64,000 nucleotides of DNA, from NCBI RefSeq assembly GCF_910592395.1, contig NC_088325.1, positions 7,471,501-7,535,500 on the forward strand. Direction: 5' to 3'. Under the pieces are notes generated by a model. It did no database searches and was not told the DNA's origin. It saw only the letters and a list, made by a program, of their open reading frames with translations. This DNA comes from Lineus longissimus (Eukaryota > Nemertea > Pilidiophora > Heteronemertea > Lineidae). The position numbers were made by a program, and so were the translations under genes. Below are positions 23,360 through 34,395 of this stretch, in pieces; positions within the stretch are counted from its first letter, which is position 1, and the number at the start of each line of letters is the position of its first letter.

Positions 23360-24176
23360 GCATAGACCCCTGAATGCTAATTAGCGGGATTATCGGGCTA
23401 AACAATGGGATTAGCTAGGAAATAATATATAGGGAGTTAAAAAACTGAAGGTAGGCAAGCGAGGACCAGATTTGAAGCGAGAGACACCTCCACTTCGGAC
23501 CTCTCGTACGACCAGAAAACGCCAAGAAACGTAATATTTTTTGCTCACCACGCCATCTATAACACTCCAATTTTTAATCCCATGCCTTCTGTCAGCCATC
23601 AATCGCATATTAACAACATTGTCGGCATCGTTTGATGGTGATGAAAGCGAATAAATTCAGAAAACTCTCCGCCCACCATCCCCCTCCTTGGTAACCTAAT
23701 CAAAATGACGCCAGCATCGCACCGCAGTGAAGGGAATCCCGCGCGCTGATTGGCTTTTCGCTTGTAAACAGCGACCTGGCAGAACTATGTGTTTATTTCT
23801 AGCCAATCAGCGCACGGGATTCCATTCACTGCGAGTTCAGGTTACCAAGGAGGGGGATGGTCGGCGGAGAGTTTTCTAAATTTATTCGCTTTCACCACCA
23901 TCAAACGATGCCGACAATGTTGTTAATATGCGATTGATGGCTGACAGAAGGCATGGGAATAAAAATTGGAGTGTTATAGATGGCGTGGTGAGCAAAAAAT
24001 ATTACGTTTCTTGGTGTTTTCTGGTCGTATGAGAGGTCCGAAGTGGAGGTATCTCTCGCTTCAAATCTGGTCCTCGCTTGCCTACCTTTAGTTTTTTAAC
24101 TCCCTACATATTATTTCCTAGCTAATTCCATTGTTTAGCCCGATAATCCCGCTAATTAGCATTCAGGGGCCTATGC
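23360..24176. mobile_element. Foldback element: ~390-bp inverted arms around a ~45-bp loop
   Basis: Arms 23360-23755 and 23801-24176 are reverse complements at high identity over almost their entire length. They start GCATAGACCCCTGAATGC and end CATTCAGGGGCCTATGC, and only scattered base changes and small indels separate them. The central loop is 23756-23800. ATCGC stands immediately before the left end and immediately after the right end, so a 5-bp target duplication is possible. No coding content. A transcript through it would fold into a long hairpin. Confidence 0.88.
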
Positions 24177-24917
24177 ATCGCAGCAGTGTGGTTCCCATTG
24201 TGCGCCCTCCCACTTCACACCATGTCAGGAAGTTTTACGGAGAGGGAGGGCGTGCGGTAAGAAGAATGGCCAAAATGACGTCACGTTTTCCTGGCAATGC
24301 CTCTTGCCAGGCCAGTCAAGCATTGGGAAAGCATCTTTAATTCAGACAACGTTAGAACTAGAAAAACGAGTATGTTAATTTGCAAAATTAAAAGCAGATT
24401 TCACCACTAACCAGTCAAATCGGAATACGACGGCGCAAAATGTTCCCGCTTTCCTCCTGCTAAACAACCTTGTTCCCGCACTCCTATTTTAATTTATGCC
24501 AAGGAATATGATATGATCTGTTTTCACTTGTTTGTAATTAAATGGTATTCATATAATGAGATCAATAGTAGTGTCCGTGTCAGATCCCATCGTTCAACTA
24601 GTCTTCTCTCTCCAGGTGCCTCACACGGACCTTCAGGTCCCCATACTCAAGACCAACTCTTACGATATCGCCCTCAAAACAACCCTGGAGTCATGAATTC
24701 ACAGGTGCTCCTGTGAAATCTCAGTTCTAGTTTATTTATCAAACTTTATCGAGTGTTATCGAATCGAATGGATGTGTCGATCGTCGGGGCGGATTGATAT
24801 AATGTGGTTAGGTTGTGCGTCCAAGGCGATTAGGTCATTCAGTTAGTTTGAGAAAGATCATGATCATGAAGATGCGTGTTGTGTTATCATAACCGGAAAA
24901 TAAGTTGAAGTTATTAT
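24177..24917. other. No recognised feature
   Basis: No repeats with a partner in the window and no family motif in the short open frames. Confidence 0.4.
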
Positions 24918-25149
24918 TAGTACTACGATTCTTACATGAGTAAAAAGTAGACGTTTTAAGCAACACAATAATGTTACTCCCATAAAAAAACTGTCAATTC
25001 TCCTTACCACTCACAGAAGCCAAGCCATTGCTGTTAAGTTATGCAGGGGCTTAATCAATTACCTGCACTCCCTGTGGGGTGAATAACATTACCTTTTGAA
25101 CAGCTGGCTGTAGGGGGATGATTGGAACACCCGGTATACCTACTCTATC

Positions 25150-25735
25150 AAATATCACTTAAGACTATTCCTAGGCAGGAATCAAATGTCCATGGCTACG
25201 CCCAAACTAAACCTACCCCGTCAAGCTGAAATCGTTTTGAATAGGACCAGATGTGACCTTATATTCAAAAACCACCTGTTTTCTCATAACTTTGTAAATG
25301 TTAACGACCCTTACTGTAAATGCGGACACAAGGCGCAAACCACACGCCACATCTTCTTCAATTGCCCTCTTGCCGACATGCTTAGGGTTGATCTTTTTGA
25401 TGACCTGAATACGCTGCCATCATTCACCTTTATATTCTACAACCTTTGCCAAGAAGACAGGCTGCAGTTGTTATTGAATGGCCATTACAGATTGTCTATT
25501 GTAGACAATATCTTTATCGTTACTAGAGTCAGCACCTTTATTGCTGAACTCGCCATTCTTTAACTTATGAAGCCTGTTTTCAATTATCATATCCTTGTTT
25601 GTTTAATTCTTCTCTGCCATCATTCACTTTTCTCTATGTAATAATAACCAGGGCTAATAATGCTTGATAGCCTAGCCCTGGGATTCATCTGTATGTTACA
25701 ATATTATTGAAAGTAATAAAATCATTTCAAACAAA
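25150..25735 (+). pseudogene. LINE 3' end fragment with Cys/His motif tail
   Basis: The open frame 25186-25563 encodes the C-terminal tail of a LINE reverse transcriptase protein. It has LPRQAEIVLNRTRCD, then a zinc-knuckle-like CKCGHKAQTTRHIFFNCP, the hallmark of this region in several LINE clades. Similar coding seems to start slightly upstream, before 25186. The non-coding tail ends in GAAAGTAATAAAATCATTTC followed by A-rich sequence at 25700-25740. All of EN and RT is missing, consistent with 5' truncation on insertion. Confidence 0.7.
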
Positions 25736-26282
25736 AACAATACCTGCTGACCTGCTGAACCCAGGTAAATGTTATTTTCAATCGACGATTGCAGGTCACC
25801 TGATTATCGAGATTTCGTGGGAAATGAAATTGTAAACAAACGCATGTGTGCAGTTCAAATGTAAACAAAAATGTATTTTTGGTATTTTTGGTTGCTGGAC
25901 TTGGGTTTTCCCGCAGTTAGGAGCTGGGGTCAAATTGGTGGTCTATTATTTATGGGTACTGTTAGTCAGAGCTAGCCCTTGATTATGAAGGGATTTTCAA
26001 ATTGAGGTAACCATGGTCTTTTTATGACGTGCTCACCACAGCTTTCAATACTTGATGTATCTAAACTCGAGGCGCGCTAAACATACTGAACTAGGGATAT
26101 CTTCCGTTGCCTCCTGTAATATTTACACACCATGGATGATTAGTTCAGTCATATTTCATCCAGCTGGCAGCTCTGCATTGGAAATTTTAGTGGTATAACG
26201 TGTTCTCTTGACCTTCAAACAGTAGTATAAAGCCGATATTTACTACTTAACATCCTCAGTCCTATGTTATTACTATTAGGTC

Positions 26283-26325
26283 ATCCAGCCGAGCGCCAGG
26301 CTTGTGGGCCTCTTGTTCTACTATC
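26283..26325 (+). repeat. 3' terminus of the dispersed AGCTCACCT-type repeat family
   Basis: CGAGCGCCAGGCTTGTGGGC and CTCTTGTT resemble the end at 49330-49358 (GAACGCCAGGCCCTTGGGCC, TCTTGTG). The upstream 25740-26282 has no recognised feature and may be the decayed body of this copy. Confidence 0.55.
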
Positions 26326-26379
26326 AAAGAGCTTAAACAAACACATTCAGAAAAAATGTTAACTGATGAACCATGTTGT

Positions 26380-27474
26380 TTAAAGGGACACTATAGGCAG
26401 CAGCTAAGTAATAATAATAATAATAATACGAGTCTTATATAGCGCAGTATCCAACCATTAACTGGCCGCTCAAAGCGCTTGATAGGCCTCTTTAACAAGC
26501 AAATGTTTGAGTTGTCCCTTGAAAGATAACAGAGAGCTGCAGTTCCTAACAGTTGAAGGAAGTTTGTTCCACAGCTGAGGGGCTCCAATTGAAAATGCTC
26601 TACCACCGACTGACATGACATTGGTCTTTGGGATAGACAGAAGAACGGCCGATGAAGAGCGCAGAGTTCGAGAAACGGTATGAACGGAGAGAAGTTCTGA
26701 AAGGTATTGGGGAGCAAGTTGGTGAAGACACTTGTAAGTAAGAAGGAGAACCTTGTACTTGATGCGCTGTTGCACAGGAAGCCAATGTAGAGACCTGAGT
26801 ACTGGGGAAATGGAAGATCGTTTCTTGGTCTTGGTAATTAGGCGAGCGGCAGAATTTTGTACCTTCTGTAGGGGTATAATTGTTGAATTGGGACAACCAA
26901 GGAAAAGGGAATTACAGAAATCCAGGCGAGATATTACAAGAGCCTGGACATATAACCTGGTGGTATTTGGAGTTAGATATTTTCTGATTTTCCCGATGTT
27001 ACGAATGTGAAAATTGGTGGCCCGTACACATGTGTTAATGTGTTCTTTGAAATTGAAATCACGGTCCAAGATCACACCCAAATCTCTTGCAGAAACAGAA
27101 GAATATACATTTGCATCAATGATACGGATGGCGGGGAGATTAATAGTGCTGCTGAACCTGCGGGAACAGATTAGCAGAATCTCGGTCTTGTCGCCATTAC
27201 AGCTAAGAAAGTTGTCGACCAACCAGAGATTTAAATCGTGGACAGCATTAGAGATCTTGGAGCAGGTGGTACTAATCTCAGTTAGTAGGCATGATAAAGT
27301 TAGACAAAGTCACCAATAGGGGTCTCCCATCTTTAATGATGTAAAAACTATTTAAGCTAGTACAGGGATATTTTTAATGGTGAATTAAACATGATCCATT
27401 GCCCTTACTCTGCATATTAGTCACTGTAAGATGGCCAATTCGACCCACTTTTCCTGCCTATAGTCCCCCTTTAA
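26380..27474. mobile_element. TTAA-type MITE split by a LINE insertion
   Basis: The left end TTAAAGGGACACTATAGGCA (26380) and right end TGCCTATAGTCCCCCTTTAA (ends 27474) are inverted repeats matching at 19 of 21 positions. Related copies at 62405 and 63600-63657 show that AGCTAGGTAGGCAAGATAAA is normally uninterrupted. Here it is cut after AGCTAAGTA (26410) and resumes with AGTTAGTAGGC (27280), so the inserted LINE is about 870 bp and duplicated roughly eight bases. Without it the MITE would be about 220 bp. TTAA at both ends suggests a Kolobok- or piggyBac-like target; this is inferred. Confidence 0.75.
26411..27280 (-). pseudogene. L2/CR1-type LINE, 3' fragment, nested in the MITE
   Basis: On the minus strand 27222-26470 is a 250-residue open frame from the C-terminal part of an L2-like LINE. 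It has SARDLGVILDRDFNFKEHI, VISRLDFCNSLFLG, LQKVQNSAARLITK, LHWLPVQQRIKYKVLLL, then APQLWNKLP. The YADD catalytic core lies upstream and is absent (5' truncation). The 3' tail carries TATATAAGACTCG followed by (ATT)n at 26411-26428, the microsatellite tail usual for this clade. The same protein region is present in another copy at 60805-61390. Confidence 0.88.
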
Positions 27475-28269
27475 TGTTAATGCCTTCAGAGAACTTATAA
27501 GCGGCTTGAGGGGGGTATTTTGGGCCATAAAAAGTGATGTGCATGCAGATCCTCACCTCATCTGATTGCACTCAAATTGTTTACTGTACAATGAGTGACT
27601 TGTTTGGATTCACTATTCTTTGGCACAATGAAGTTGGGTGGGAGAGAGGGGCGCTATTGATATCGGCATGACCAATTTGGCTGCCAGGCGGCAATTTTGG
27701 ATTTTGCATTGTGGACTGTAACTGCTGAGCAGGGCTTTCATTAACGTGCGTTGATCCTGGCATACTTTACGCGTCATAATTTGAAAATACGCACAGGAAG
27801 AGCTGTAGTGCTTGTCAAAAACACATTCCCCTTGAAATCTGAGAAGCCAGATACACTCCACAGTTCGATATTGATCCTCAAAATACATATGCCATCAGAC
27901 TTCCTACACATATTTTCTACAAAGCTGCACTATCGGCAACACTGCAATCTATATCTTGCTTCTCCACATATTCGATTGGACAGGCCGTGGGTGTATCACG
28001 TGGTCTATCGCACATGCACTGCTGTCAAGGCAGCAATCAACCACTTTCTACGACCAAGGCCTAGTAGTATGACGCGACAGCTCATCCGTTCAAAACATTG
28101 GAACCTGCACAATGCTCAGCCCTACGACTTGGATAAAATTTCAAAGTGTTCAATTCTGTAGCAACTCCTACTGCATTTTAAAGGGGACACTGCTCAGATC
28201 ACATAACTGTTTAATTTTTTTGCTTACCGTAGGGGAGTCTTTACAATAATCCTGTGTCTGTCAACTGTA
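27475..28269. other. No recognised feature
   Basis: Open frame 27751-28161 (136 residues) has no family motif I can name and is probably chance. Confidence 0.35.
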
Positions 28270-28830
28270 GTCGTCGTATCCTATTTCAAAGACAGTTGCA
28301 CGTTTCTTAACCACTAAAGCTATGAACTTTAAACTTGGTACACATGCCCCTCCAGGTCAGATGACCTCTGACACTGAATTTCGGTCCGATCTGATTCTTG
28401 ACTTGGCCACCAGGGGCCAAAACCAGAAACATAAAAAGTGTGAAATCTCGCTTATTACTGATTCTTTTTTGATGATAATTTTATGGTAGGTACTCTGAGC
28501 AAGGATATATCACATATCATACACGTTTTTGATCTGACTTACTTTTCATGGTCATAGAGGTCAAATGGGTTAAATTGGCCGTTTGAGTGTAACTATGGCA
28601 GTTTCTTAACCGCTAAAGCTATGAACTTGAAATTTGGTACACATGACGCCCTACGTCATGTTATCTTGGACACCGAATTTCAATCTGATCTGATTCTTGA
28701 CCTGGCCACCAAGTGGTGGTCAAAACTAAAAAGGTAAAAAGTGCGATATCTCACCTCTTTGTGACTTCTTTTCGATGATATTTTTATCCAAGGTTCTATC
28801 AATATTATACCGACTTTGGTTTGACCTATA
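28270..28830 (+). repeat. Two ~300-bp subrepeats of the AGCTCACCT-type family
   Basis: Two successive units share CACGTTTCTTAACCACTAAAG/CAGTTTCTTAACCGCTAAAG, TTGGTACACATG, GGCCACCA, then ATATCACATATCATACACGT and GGTCATAGAGGTCAAATGG. The same phrases structure 47400-48300. Termini are not present. Confidence 0.7.
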
Positions 28831-29720
28831 TACTATACATGTAGCATGTTTATTAACCAAATATCTTTGGAGAGATGTTATTTTATTCTTTGTATAATTA
28901 TCATTTTACTTGAGGAGAGAAAATCGAATATAAATGATTTAAAACGACCAGATTTCGGCTGGTTTCGAGAGCGGTATCCAATATGGCACCTTCCAGTAAA
29001 GCACCAGCGCGAAGGAATTTTTCACTCAAACTCTATTCCTGTGGAGATCAGAGGCCAAACAATCATTTTGGAGGGGTTTGGGGGTCTAGGGTTTATAAAA
29101 ATGTGGTTGAAACTCACCTTTTCTCACGAATATCAAACTTTTTTTGATAAAAATAGAAAATAGCGACCAAACTACTTTCTGAAATCGCAGAATTTCGTGC
29201 CAATCAAAATGGCAGCATTTTCAAGTCATGTGATCTGTGTAGTACCGTATAAAACGCATTTTGCGCAGCGCAAATTTAACGTTCTTTCAGCAAGTGCGTC
29301 GCCACTGGTTAATCACTGCGAGAGCTGTCTGTGACGTTATCCAAGTGCCTAACATGTGCATTACTATACAAGGAGGCTGTATGAAAGGTACAAAATGAAT
29401 AGGACAATCATGCAGAATGAAAAGGTGGTTTAGTGCCATCACCCAAAGTAAGCAACACACTTTAGTCCCGGTCCTAAGACACCATATGACCCGCCCACAT
29501 AAGTTGCTTCATTAGTCATCCAAAATAGTACAATTATTCTTCATGATTCCTGATTGGACCACCTCCTTCAGGACGTGATCAATGGGCAGCCGCGCCTGGG
29601 TTTGAATTAGCATGCATGGTCAGATTTATGAAACAAACATGAGCACTTGTATGAATTAACATTTTAAATGTTAATTGAAAGGATCGTAATCTTTAAGCGA
29701 AAAATCTTCCTTGGAACAAT
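28831..29720. other. No recognised feature
   Basis: Open frame 28846-29163 has no recognisable domain. Confidence 0.35.
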
Positions 29721-30400
29721 TTACACAGATCGTCCAAAGACAACTGCAACCCCTTTCCTGCTTAGTTGCCACCTAGGGTGAATTCTCCTTCCGTCCATGA
29801 ACTCAATATCATCGTCCCATTCCCCTTCATCCATTGGCAGTGGCCCCATATCATTCTCCCTGTCATGAAAGGCCGCTTCAAAACCGTTCACGATAACTGC
29901 TGCATCAGCAGCATCCCAAGCCTGGCTCACGATATTGACAACATCAAATAATGCAATTTTACGACATTGCCCTTCATTAGCTGTGTTGCACTCTTCCAGC
30001 TGTTCCATTGTTTCTTATCATGTGACGTAAATTACTTCATTACGGTGACATCCAGTGGTTGAGCAATGGATAAACATCCGGCCGGAATGAAATCAATAAT
30101 TCCACCCATTTCTGTCACTACATGTCCAAACATTTCAGTCCTATGTACTCGATATCTGTTCACGAGAATGAGGAACTACTCACTGATTTCTGCTTACACA
30201 TGGGGACGAAACACTTCCTCAAGCCAATGCTCTATTGTCTCTTGGTTCAATCACCTTGTTTGGGAAGAGGTCACCACAACATTATGTGGCAAGTCTTTTT
30301 CAGGAAAGTTTCAGACAACAAAGATTTTTTTACCTGCCCTAAACCCGGACAGTAACGTTCCGTCAAAGGATTCCTTTTAATTGTTTAGCCATTGGCCTAC
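29721..30400 (-). pseudogene. pogo/Tigger-type (DDE_1) transposase fragment
   Basis: Reading leftwards, the region around 30120-30035 contains GGIIDFIPAGCLSIAQPLDV, the segment with IPxGxTxxxQPLDV that precedes the last part of the DDE_1 domain in pogo/Tigger transposases. Farther on, 30008-29721 gives ALFDVVNIVSQAWDAADAAV and NGFEAAF, the usual helix after the catalytic core. Then an acidic stretch follows. A stop at about 30037 separates the two parts and further stops lie upstream, so it is dead. The DNA-binding N-terminus was not found. TIRs were not identified. Confidence 0.7.
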
Positions 30401-31190
30401 TACAATATTACGGACGTAAATCATCCCAAAAAACCCCATTGCAGACTGACCGAGTGCTTGCGAAAACTCCCTATTTTCACCATCAAGATTATTCGACTTC
30501 ATGGTCTGTAAGGTTCCTAACTATCCGGGCATAACTGACCAGACTCAATATCGGAAGAAATTCGAAATGAACATGCCACTGACAGCAACGTCAGCCAACA
30601 CCAACTCGGTTTTCAGGCATTCCCTATAGGCCAGTTTGCACAAAAGAATATTCAACACAAATGCATAATAAAGTTGGGCGGAATATAAATTTCTCCTTAA
30701 TGAGGTCTCTTACAACCAGGACTAGTGTATATACATCCTACAGTGCATGGTAAAAAAGTATTACTATGCACTAACACTGACTAAAGCTAGCAGACTCCTT
30801 GACTGAAATAGGAAAGAGTCAAATGACATTTCTGGTCTCTTGGGTAGGGAGTCACTGACAAAGTGGAAAATATCAGTTGAAGTCAGTAACACCTTGGTCT
30901 GAAAATTAATGAAAGCCCTGCTAAGGTAGTCATCTGACGGGTTGCCAGTTGCCTGTGGCATGATGAGGTGAAGTGGGAGAGCCAATTATATGCAATGGTT
31001 AATATTTTCAAAAATGCTCCATCTTTATTCCATGCTCATTCACTGGAATTTGATACACTTTGCATTTCCCTTGTCGAACTAGATTGAATATCCGGGATTA
31101 AAAAGTAGGTTCACTTTTATATAGCTTTGAATTTGCCAACACAGATATAGTTGGAGTCCTGTCAAACCTACTGTGCTTGATTATTTTCTG
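30401..31190. other. No recognised feature
   Basis: Includes the region just upstream of the SDHC acceptor. No motif or repeat partner was found. Confidence 0.4.
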
Positions 31191-31204
31191 CACCTTTCTT
31201 TCAG

Positions 31205-31368
31205 CACTGTATTTGATCACATACACGGTGACTGCGATGCCACACGATTTCACCTTTTATATTGACTTCATCAAGGATCTCCATCTGAACCCCTACATCT
31301 TCACCGGAACAAAATTCCTTATGGCGTTCCCTTTGGTTTACCACATGATCAACGGAGTAAGGCATATG
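31205..31368 (+). CDS. SDHC: SDHC exon (equivalent to vertebrate exon 5), heme b ligand and membrane helices
   Basis: This exon encodes the central part of the cytochrome b560 subunit of succinate dehydrogenase. The acceptor is CTTTCTTTCAG and the donor GTATGT. The first base pair of the exon completes the codon split at the 4376-4437 exon, so the frame is continuous. The product shows the end of membrane helix I, a short loop (YIDFIKDLHLNPY, aligning with YLELVKSLCLGPA of human), and helix II ending in FPLVYHMINGVRHM. The YHxxNGxRH motif carries the His known in the family as an axial ligand of heme b. The length is 164 nt, as recalled for human exon 5, and the exon ends in phase 0. Part of the surrounding open frame (31177-31449) is intronic read-through. 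Confidence 0.95.
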
Positions 31369-32354
31369 GTATGTATTATGATTGTTAGCTCAATAATCAA
31401 TCACTTTCAATCAAGTGCCATCTGTCCATCAATGCGGCATGTTTTGTGACCACTAGGGCTTTTGAACAGAAACTTTGTAAGGTAAAATGGGGTAATTGTA
31501 GCCCCTTTTTCACCTATCACTTTGGTTACGCAAGAGATTTCCAGGCAGATTCACTGAAACAGGCCAGCATCTTACAGTGGCATCTCTTCCAATTTTACAG
31601 CCTGCAATTTAGGGCACTTAATCTAAAACAATGCCTCTGAGAGACAATACAAGACTTGTGGTCAGGGCTACAAATATCCCGTGGCCTTTGGGTATTTGTA
31701 GCCCCTGACTAAAAATTTAAAATTGCATGTTTTTTTATGTATGAGAGCATTTTTTTCACAGGTGTATGGTCTTTATTAGTAATAAAGCTTTCAATATTAT
31801 TCCACCTAGGTTGACGACGAGATTTTGCTGGTATCAAACGATATTTATTGAACACATTAAGTGATGTTCGAATCAATCACTTACCAACAATTTAAACAAT
31901 TTAAACAATATCATCGCAAATCAGACTGATTTTAAACTGGTGTAAAAGCACACAGTTCTATTTATCACCTCTGTTGTACAGAACAACTTGTGTCAGACAA
32001 CAGCTTGTGATATTCTGAATTGACTGACGGTCTTGTTGTGCGCCTATAAAACTGTAGTTTCAGTTATGGGTCATGTATCAACCCCAACTATAGCTGGCAC
32101 CACTTAATGGTAATGCAATGTACCATGAGAAATGCAGCTATCTAGTCAATATTGGGACTTTAACTAGAGACACCAGTAACTTTGAAAATATTAACATCAT
32201 TTCGAAATAATTTTAGATAAACTAGTATGAAACCTCAAATGTATCATTGTTGGTACATAAAGGGTTAACATTGTATCTAATTCAGATTGATTTATGATCA
32301 AATGATATAATTTGCGTATAAGAATATAAAAATCCATAAGTATTAAGGTAGCAG

Positions 32355-32470
32355 GAATTGGTGGGCGTTTGTGGTTTCTGAGTGTGAGCAGGTATAGTGG
32401 TGTCTGTTGACTGTGCTTGAGGAGAGACTAGGCATGATGCCGGTCAAAAGCACAGTCAACAGACATGTGG
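32355..32470. repeat. Copy of a hairpin-ended repeat also present at the right window edge
   Basis: GGTGGGCGTTTGTGGTTTCT, then GTGTCTGTTGACTGTGCTT and a diverged loop, then AAGCACAGTCAACAGACA, form an 18-bp stem. The sequence is the reverse complement, with changes, of 63890-64000. Confidence 0.75.
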
Positions 32471-32983
32471 TTTCAGTATTAGGTCTTTCATTGCAGCAAT
32501 GCGAAAAATGTAAACAATTTTGGTTAGGTCCGTCATAATATAGAGTGACTCAACCAATCTCTTGATTACAGCGGCCGCCTCAGCGCCACTACGCGGGGCC
32601 TAATGGCTAAGTAGCTTCGCGCGATATGCAGCCATCATTGTGGGGGAAGAGGGTTGAGAATTAAAGGAGGCACTGTTCAGTTGATTTGCACAAACCAGCC
32701 AACCCTTACCCAGATATGGGAACAAGTCTATTCATGATAGATTTCGTACCCAAAAATGTGAATTTGTGTGGCATTCCTGACGTTCACTGTTCTGACAATG
32801 AAAAACAGGTGATGCTCTGAAGCTCCAAAAAAGAAGAAGCAGTGAATTCCTGGAGCTAGGATATTGTGCTCTGGGTGAGAAACTGTCCATTCCTGGACGA
32901 CCTCTTTTTTCCCAGGTGTCGAATAAATTTTGAATGTCTGATGGGGGGGGGTCAGAGTTGTAATTGACCGTTACATTATGACC

Positions 32984-33938
32984 CAAGGAGGATACCGCGG
33001 TGACGTCATATCACGTGATCACATCCCATATTACTGATCGCTATGGCCAATCAGATTCAGTCTACTGACAGCACCAGCACTGAACACATCTCCACATCTC
33101 ACTGTCTGGTGCGCTCCTGTACACAAAAACACCAATAGACATGAAATATTGCAATACCTAGTATGGATTCTTCCTGTGTAGAATAAAATTTACAGAGCAG
33201 ATTAACTTCCACGAATAAAAAAGACGTCTGGCGTGGCCAAAGTGCGGAAATAATGGGAAATAATGTCTCCGCTAAAATACACTACGAAATACACTAGGCA
33301 ATGCACTACACGATACACGGTAGAGATGCAGTTGAGTTTGTTATTGTTTTGACTTAGAAGCCCGCCCATATCATAATATATTCATGTATTCATGAAGTAT
33401 GAACTCATTTCTGTCCCATACAACTCTAAGAACAGTCAATTTCTCCTTAAATCATCACCGAAACCGCGATATCCGCAGGAAGATTTCGTTCTAGTGTCCG
33501 AAAATGCATGATCTTACAGGGGAGCTAACTCGACAAATAGAGGGGATCTATGGGGATCTATGCGAGTTTTAGGTCCTACCGGTCTCGAACTTGTAAAATC
33601 TGTAAACATGCCTCCAAATCCCATTATGATAATGAAGAAATTGCCCCATATCTGGGTGACTGTTTTGAAACCATCGCTAATTTTGGAAGATCGGTGCCCG
33701 GCTATTTTGTTTTAAAAACCCTATTTTTCCCCATCAAAACAGCACTTTTCATTATTCAAATGATAACTTATTGTCTGAAGACTTATTTCATAGCAGAAAA
33801 GTACTAATAACTCTGATTTGATGCGAAAAATCGATCTTTATTTGATGACTTGATTTTCCCTTGGCCATGGATCGAGTTTGTTTACAATATGCAGCGCCAT
33901 CTTGGAAAAGCCGTGACGTCACCGCGGTATCCTCCTTG
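32984..33938. mobile_element. 955-bp MITE with perfect 25-bp TIRs and 9-bp target duplication
   Basis: The ends start CAAGGAGGATACCGCGGTGA and are exact inverted repeats over 25 bp (32984-33008 and 33914-33938). ATTATGACC immediately precedes the left end (32975-32983) and immediately follows the right end (33939-33947), a perfect 9-bp target site duplication. A 9-bp duplication is typical of Mutator-like elements, so this is probably a non-autonomous MULE. The internal open frame 33550-33807 has no recognisable domain. Confidence 0.9.
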
Positions 33939-34395
33939 ATTATGACCGGGTATATCGAGCTATTTATAGGGGCTACAAATACCCCGCACCAATTGGCTAC
34001 AATTACCCCGAGGGTACCTTGGTCAGAAAAGTTTCTCGAAAAATTTACTTTTACTAATGACATAAAATGCCACATACAACATTCTTTACACTCAATACTG
34101 ATCATCTGAAACAAGTTTCAAATATATCAATGCTCGGCAAGTATAGAAAATACAGACCTGTAAAAAGTTTGATCCCAACTTTTTTTGTGCATGTCTCTGA
34201 TTTGTTTACTTCTTATAGCCAAAGCTGTACATAACATGTTGCTTAATCCAAAATTATTTATGTTGTGATACTCAAGAGTCACCTCTTTCATATCCATGCT
34301 TCTGTTCGCTGAATAATTCCATGGTTACTGGAATATGAATTAAAAACATTGCCAGGGGCTACAATAAGATCGGGGCTACAAATACCCCATTTTAT

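Larger units (their letters stand above)
4438..31204 (+). other. SDHC: SDHC intron 4 (26.8 kb), TE-filled
   Basis: This interval separates two SDHC exons with matching phase (donor GTAAGT, acceptor CTTTCAG). It contains a near-complete DIRS retrotransposon in the sense orientation, a decayed FLYWCH/Mutator transposase gene, a 5'-truncated LINE, a foldback element, two LINE 3' ends, a pogo transposase relic, MITEs and dispersed repeats. No additional host exon was recognised inside it. Confidence 0.88.
31483..34395. repeat. Recurrent GGGGCTACAAATACCCC motif in inverted pairs
   Basis: TAAAATGGGGTAATTGTAGC-CCC at 31483-31505 is the inverse of GGGGCTACAAATACCCCATT at 34372-34391. Further copies stand at 31668 and 31699 (facing each other), 33967 and 33990. 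The outer pair could be termini of an element into which the 32984-33938 MITE inserted. No coding capacity is seen in it. Confidence 0.45.

Noticed and set aside
31177-31449. Single 90-codon gene at the SDHC exon 5 position
   Set aside because: Similarity to SDHC is confined to 31205-31368 and ends exactly at splice sites. The flanks are intron.
33550-33807. 85-codon open frame inside the 955-bp MITE as transposase remnant
   Set aside because: No DDE, zinc finger or other transposase motif can be seen.
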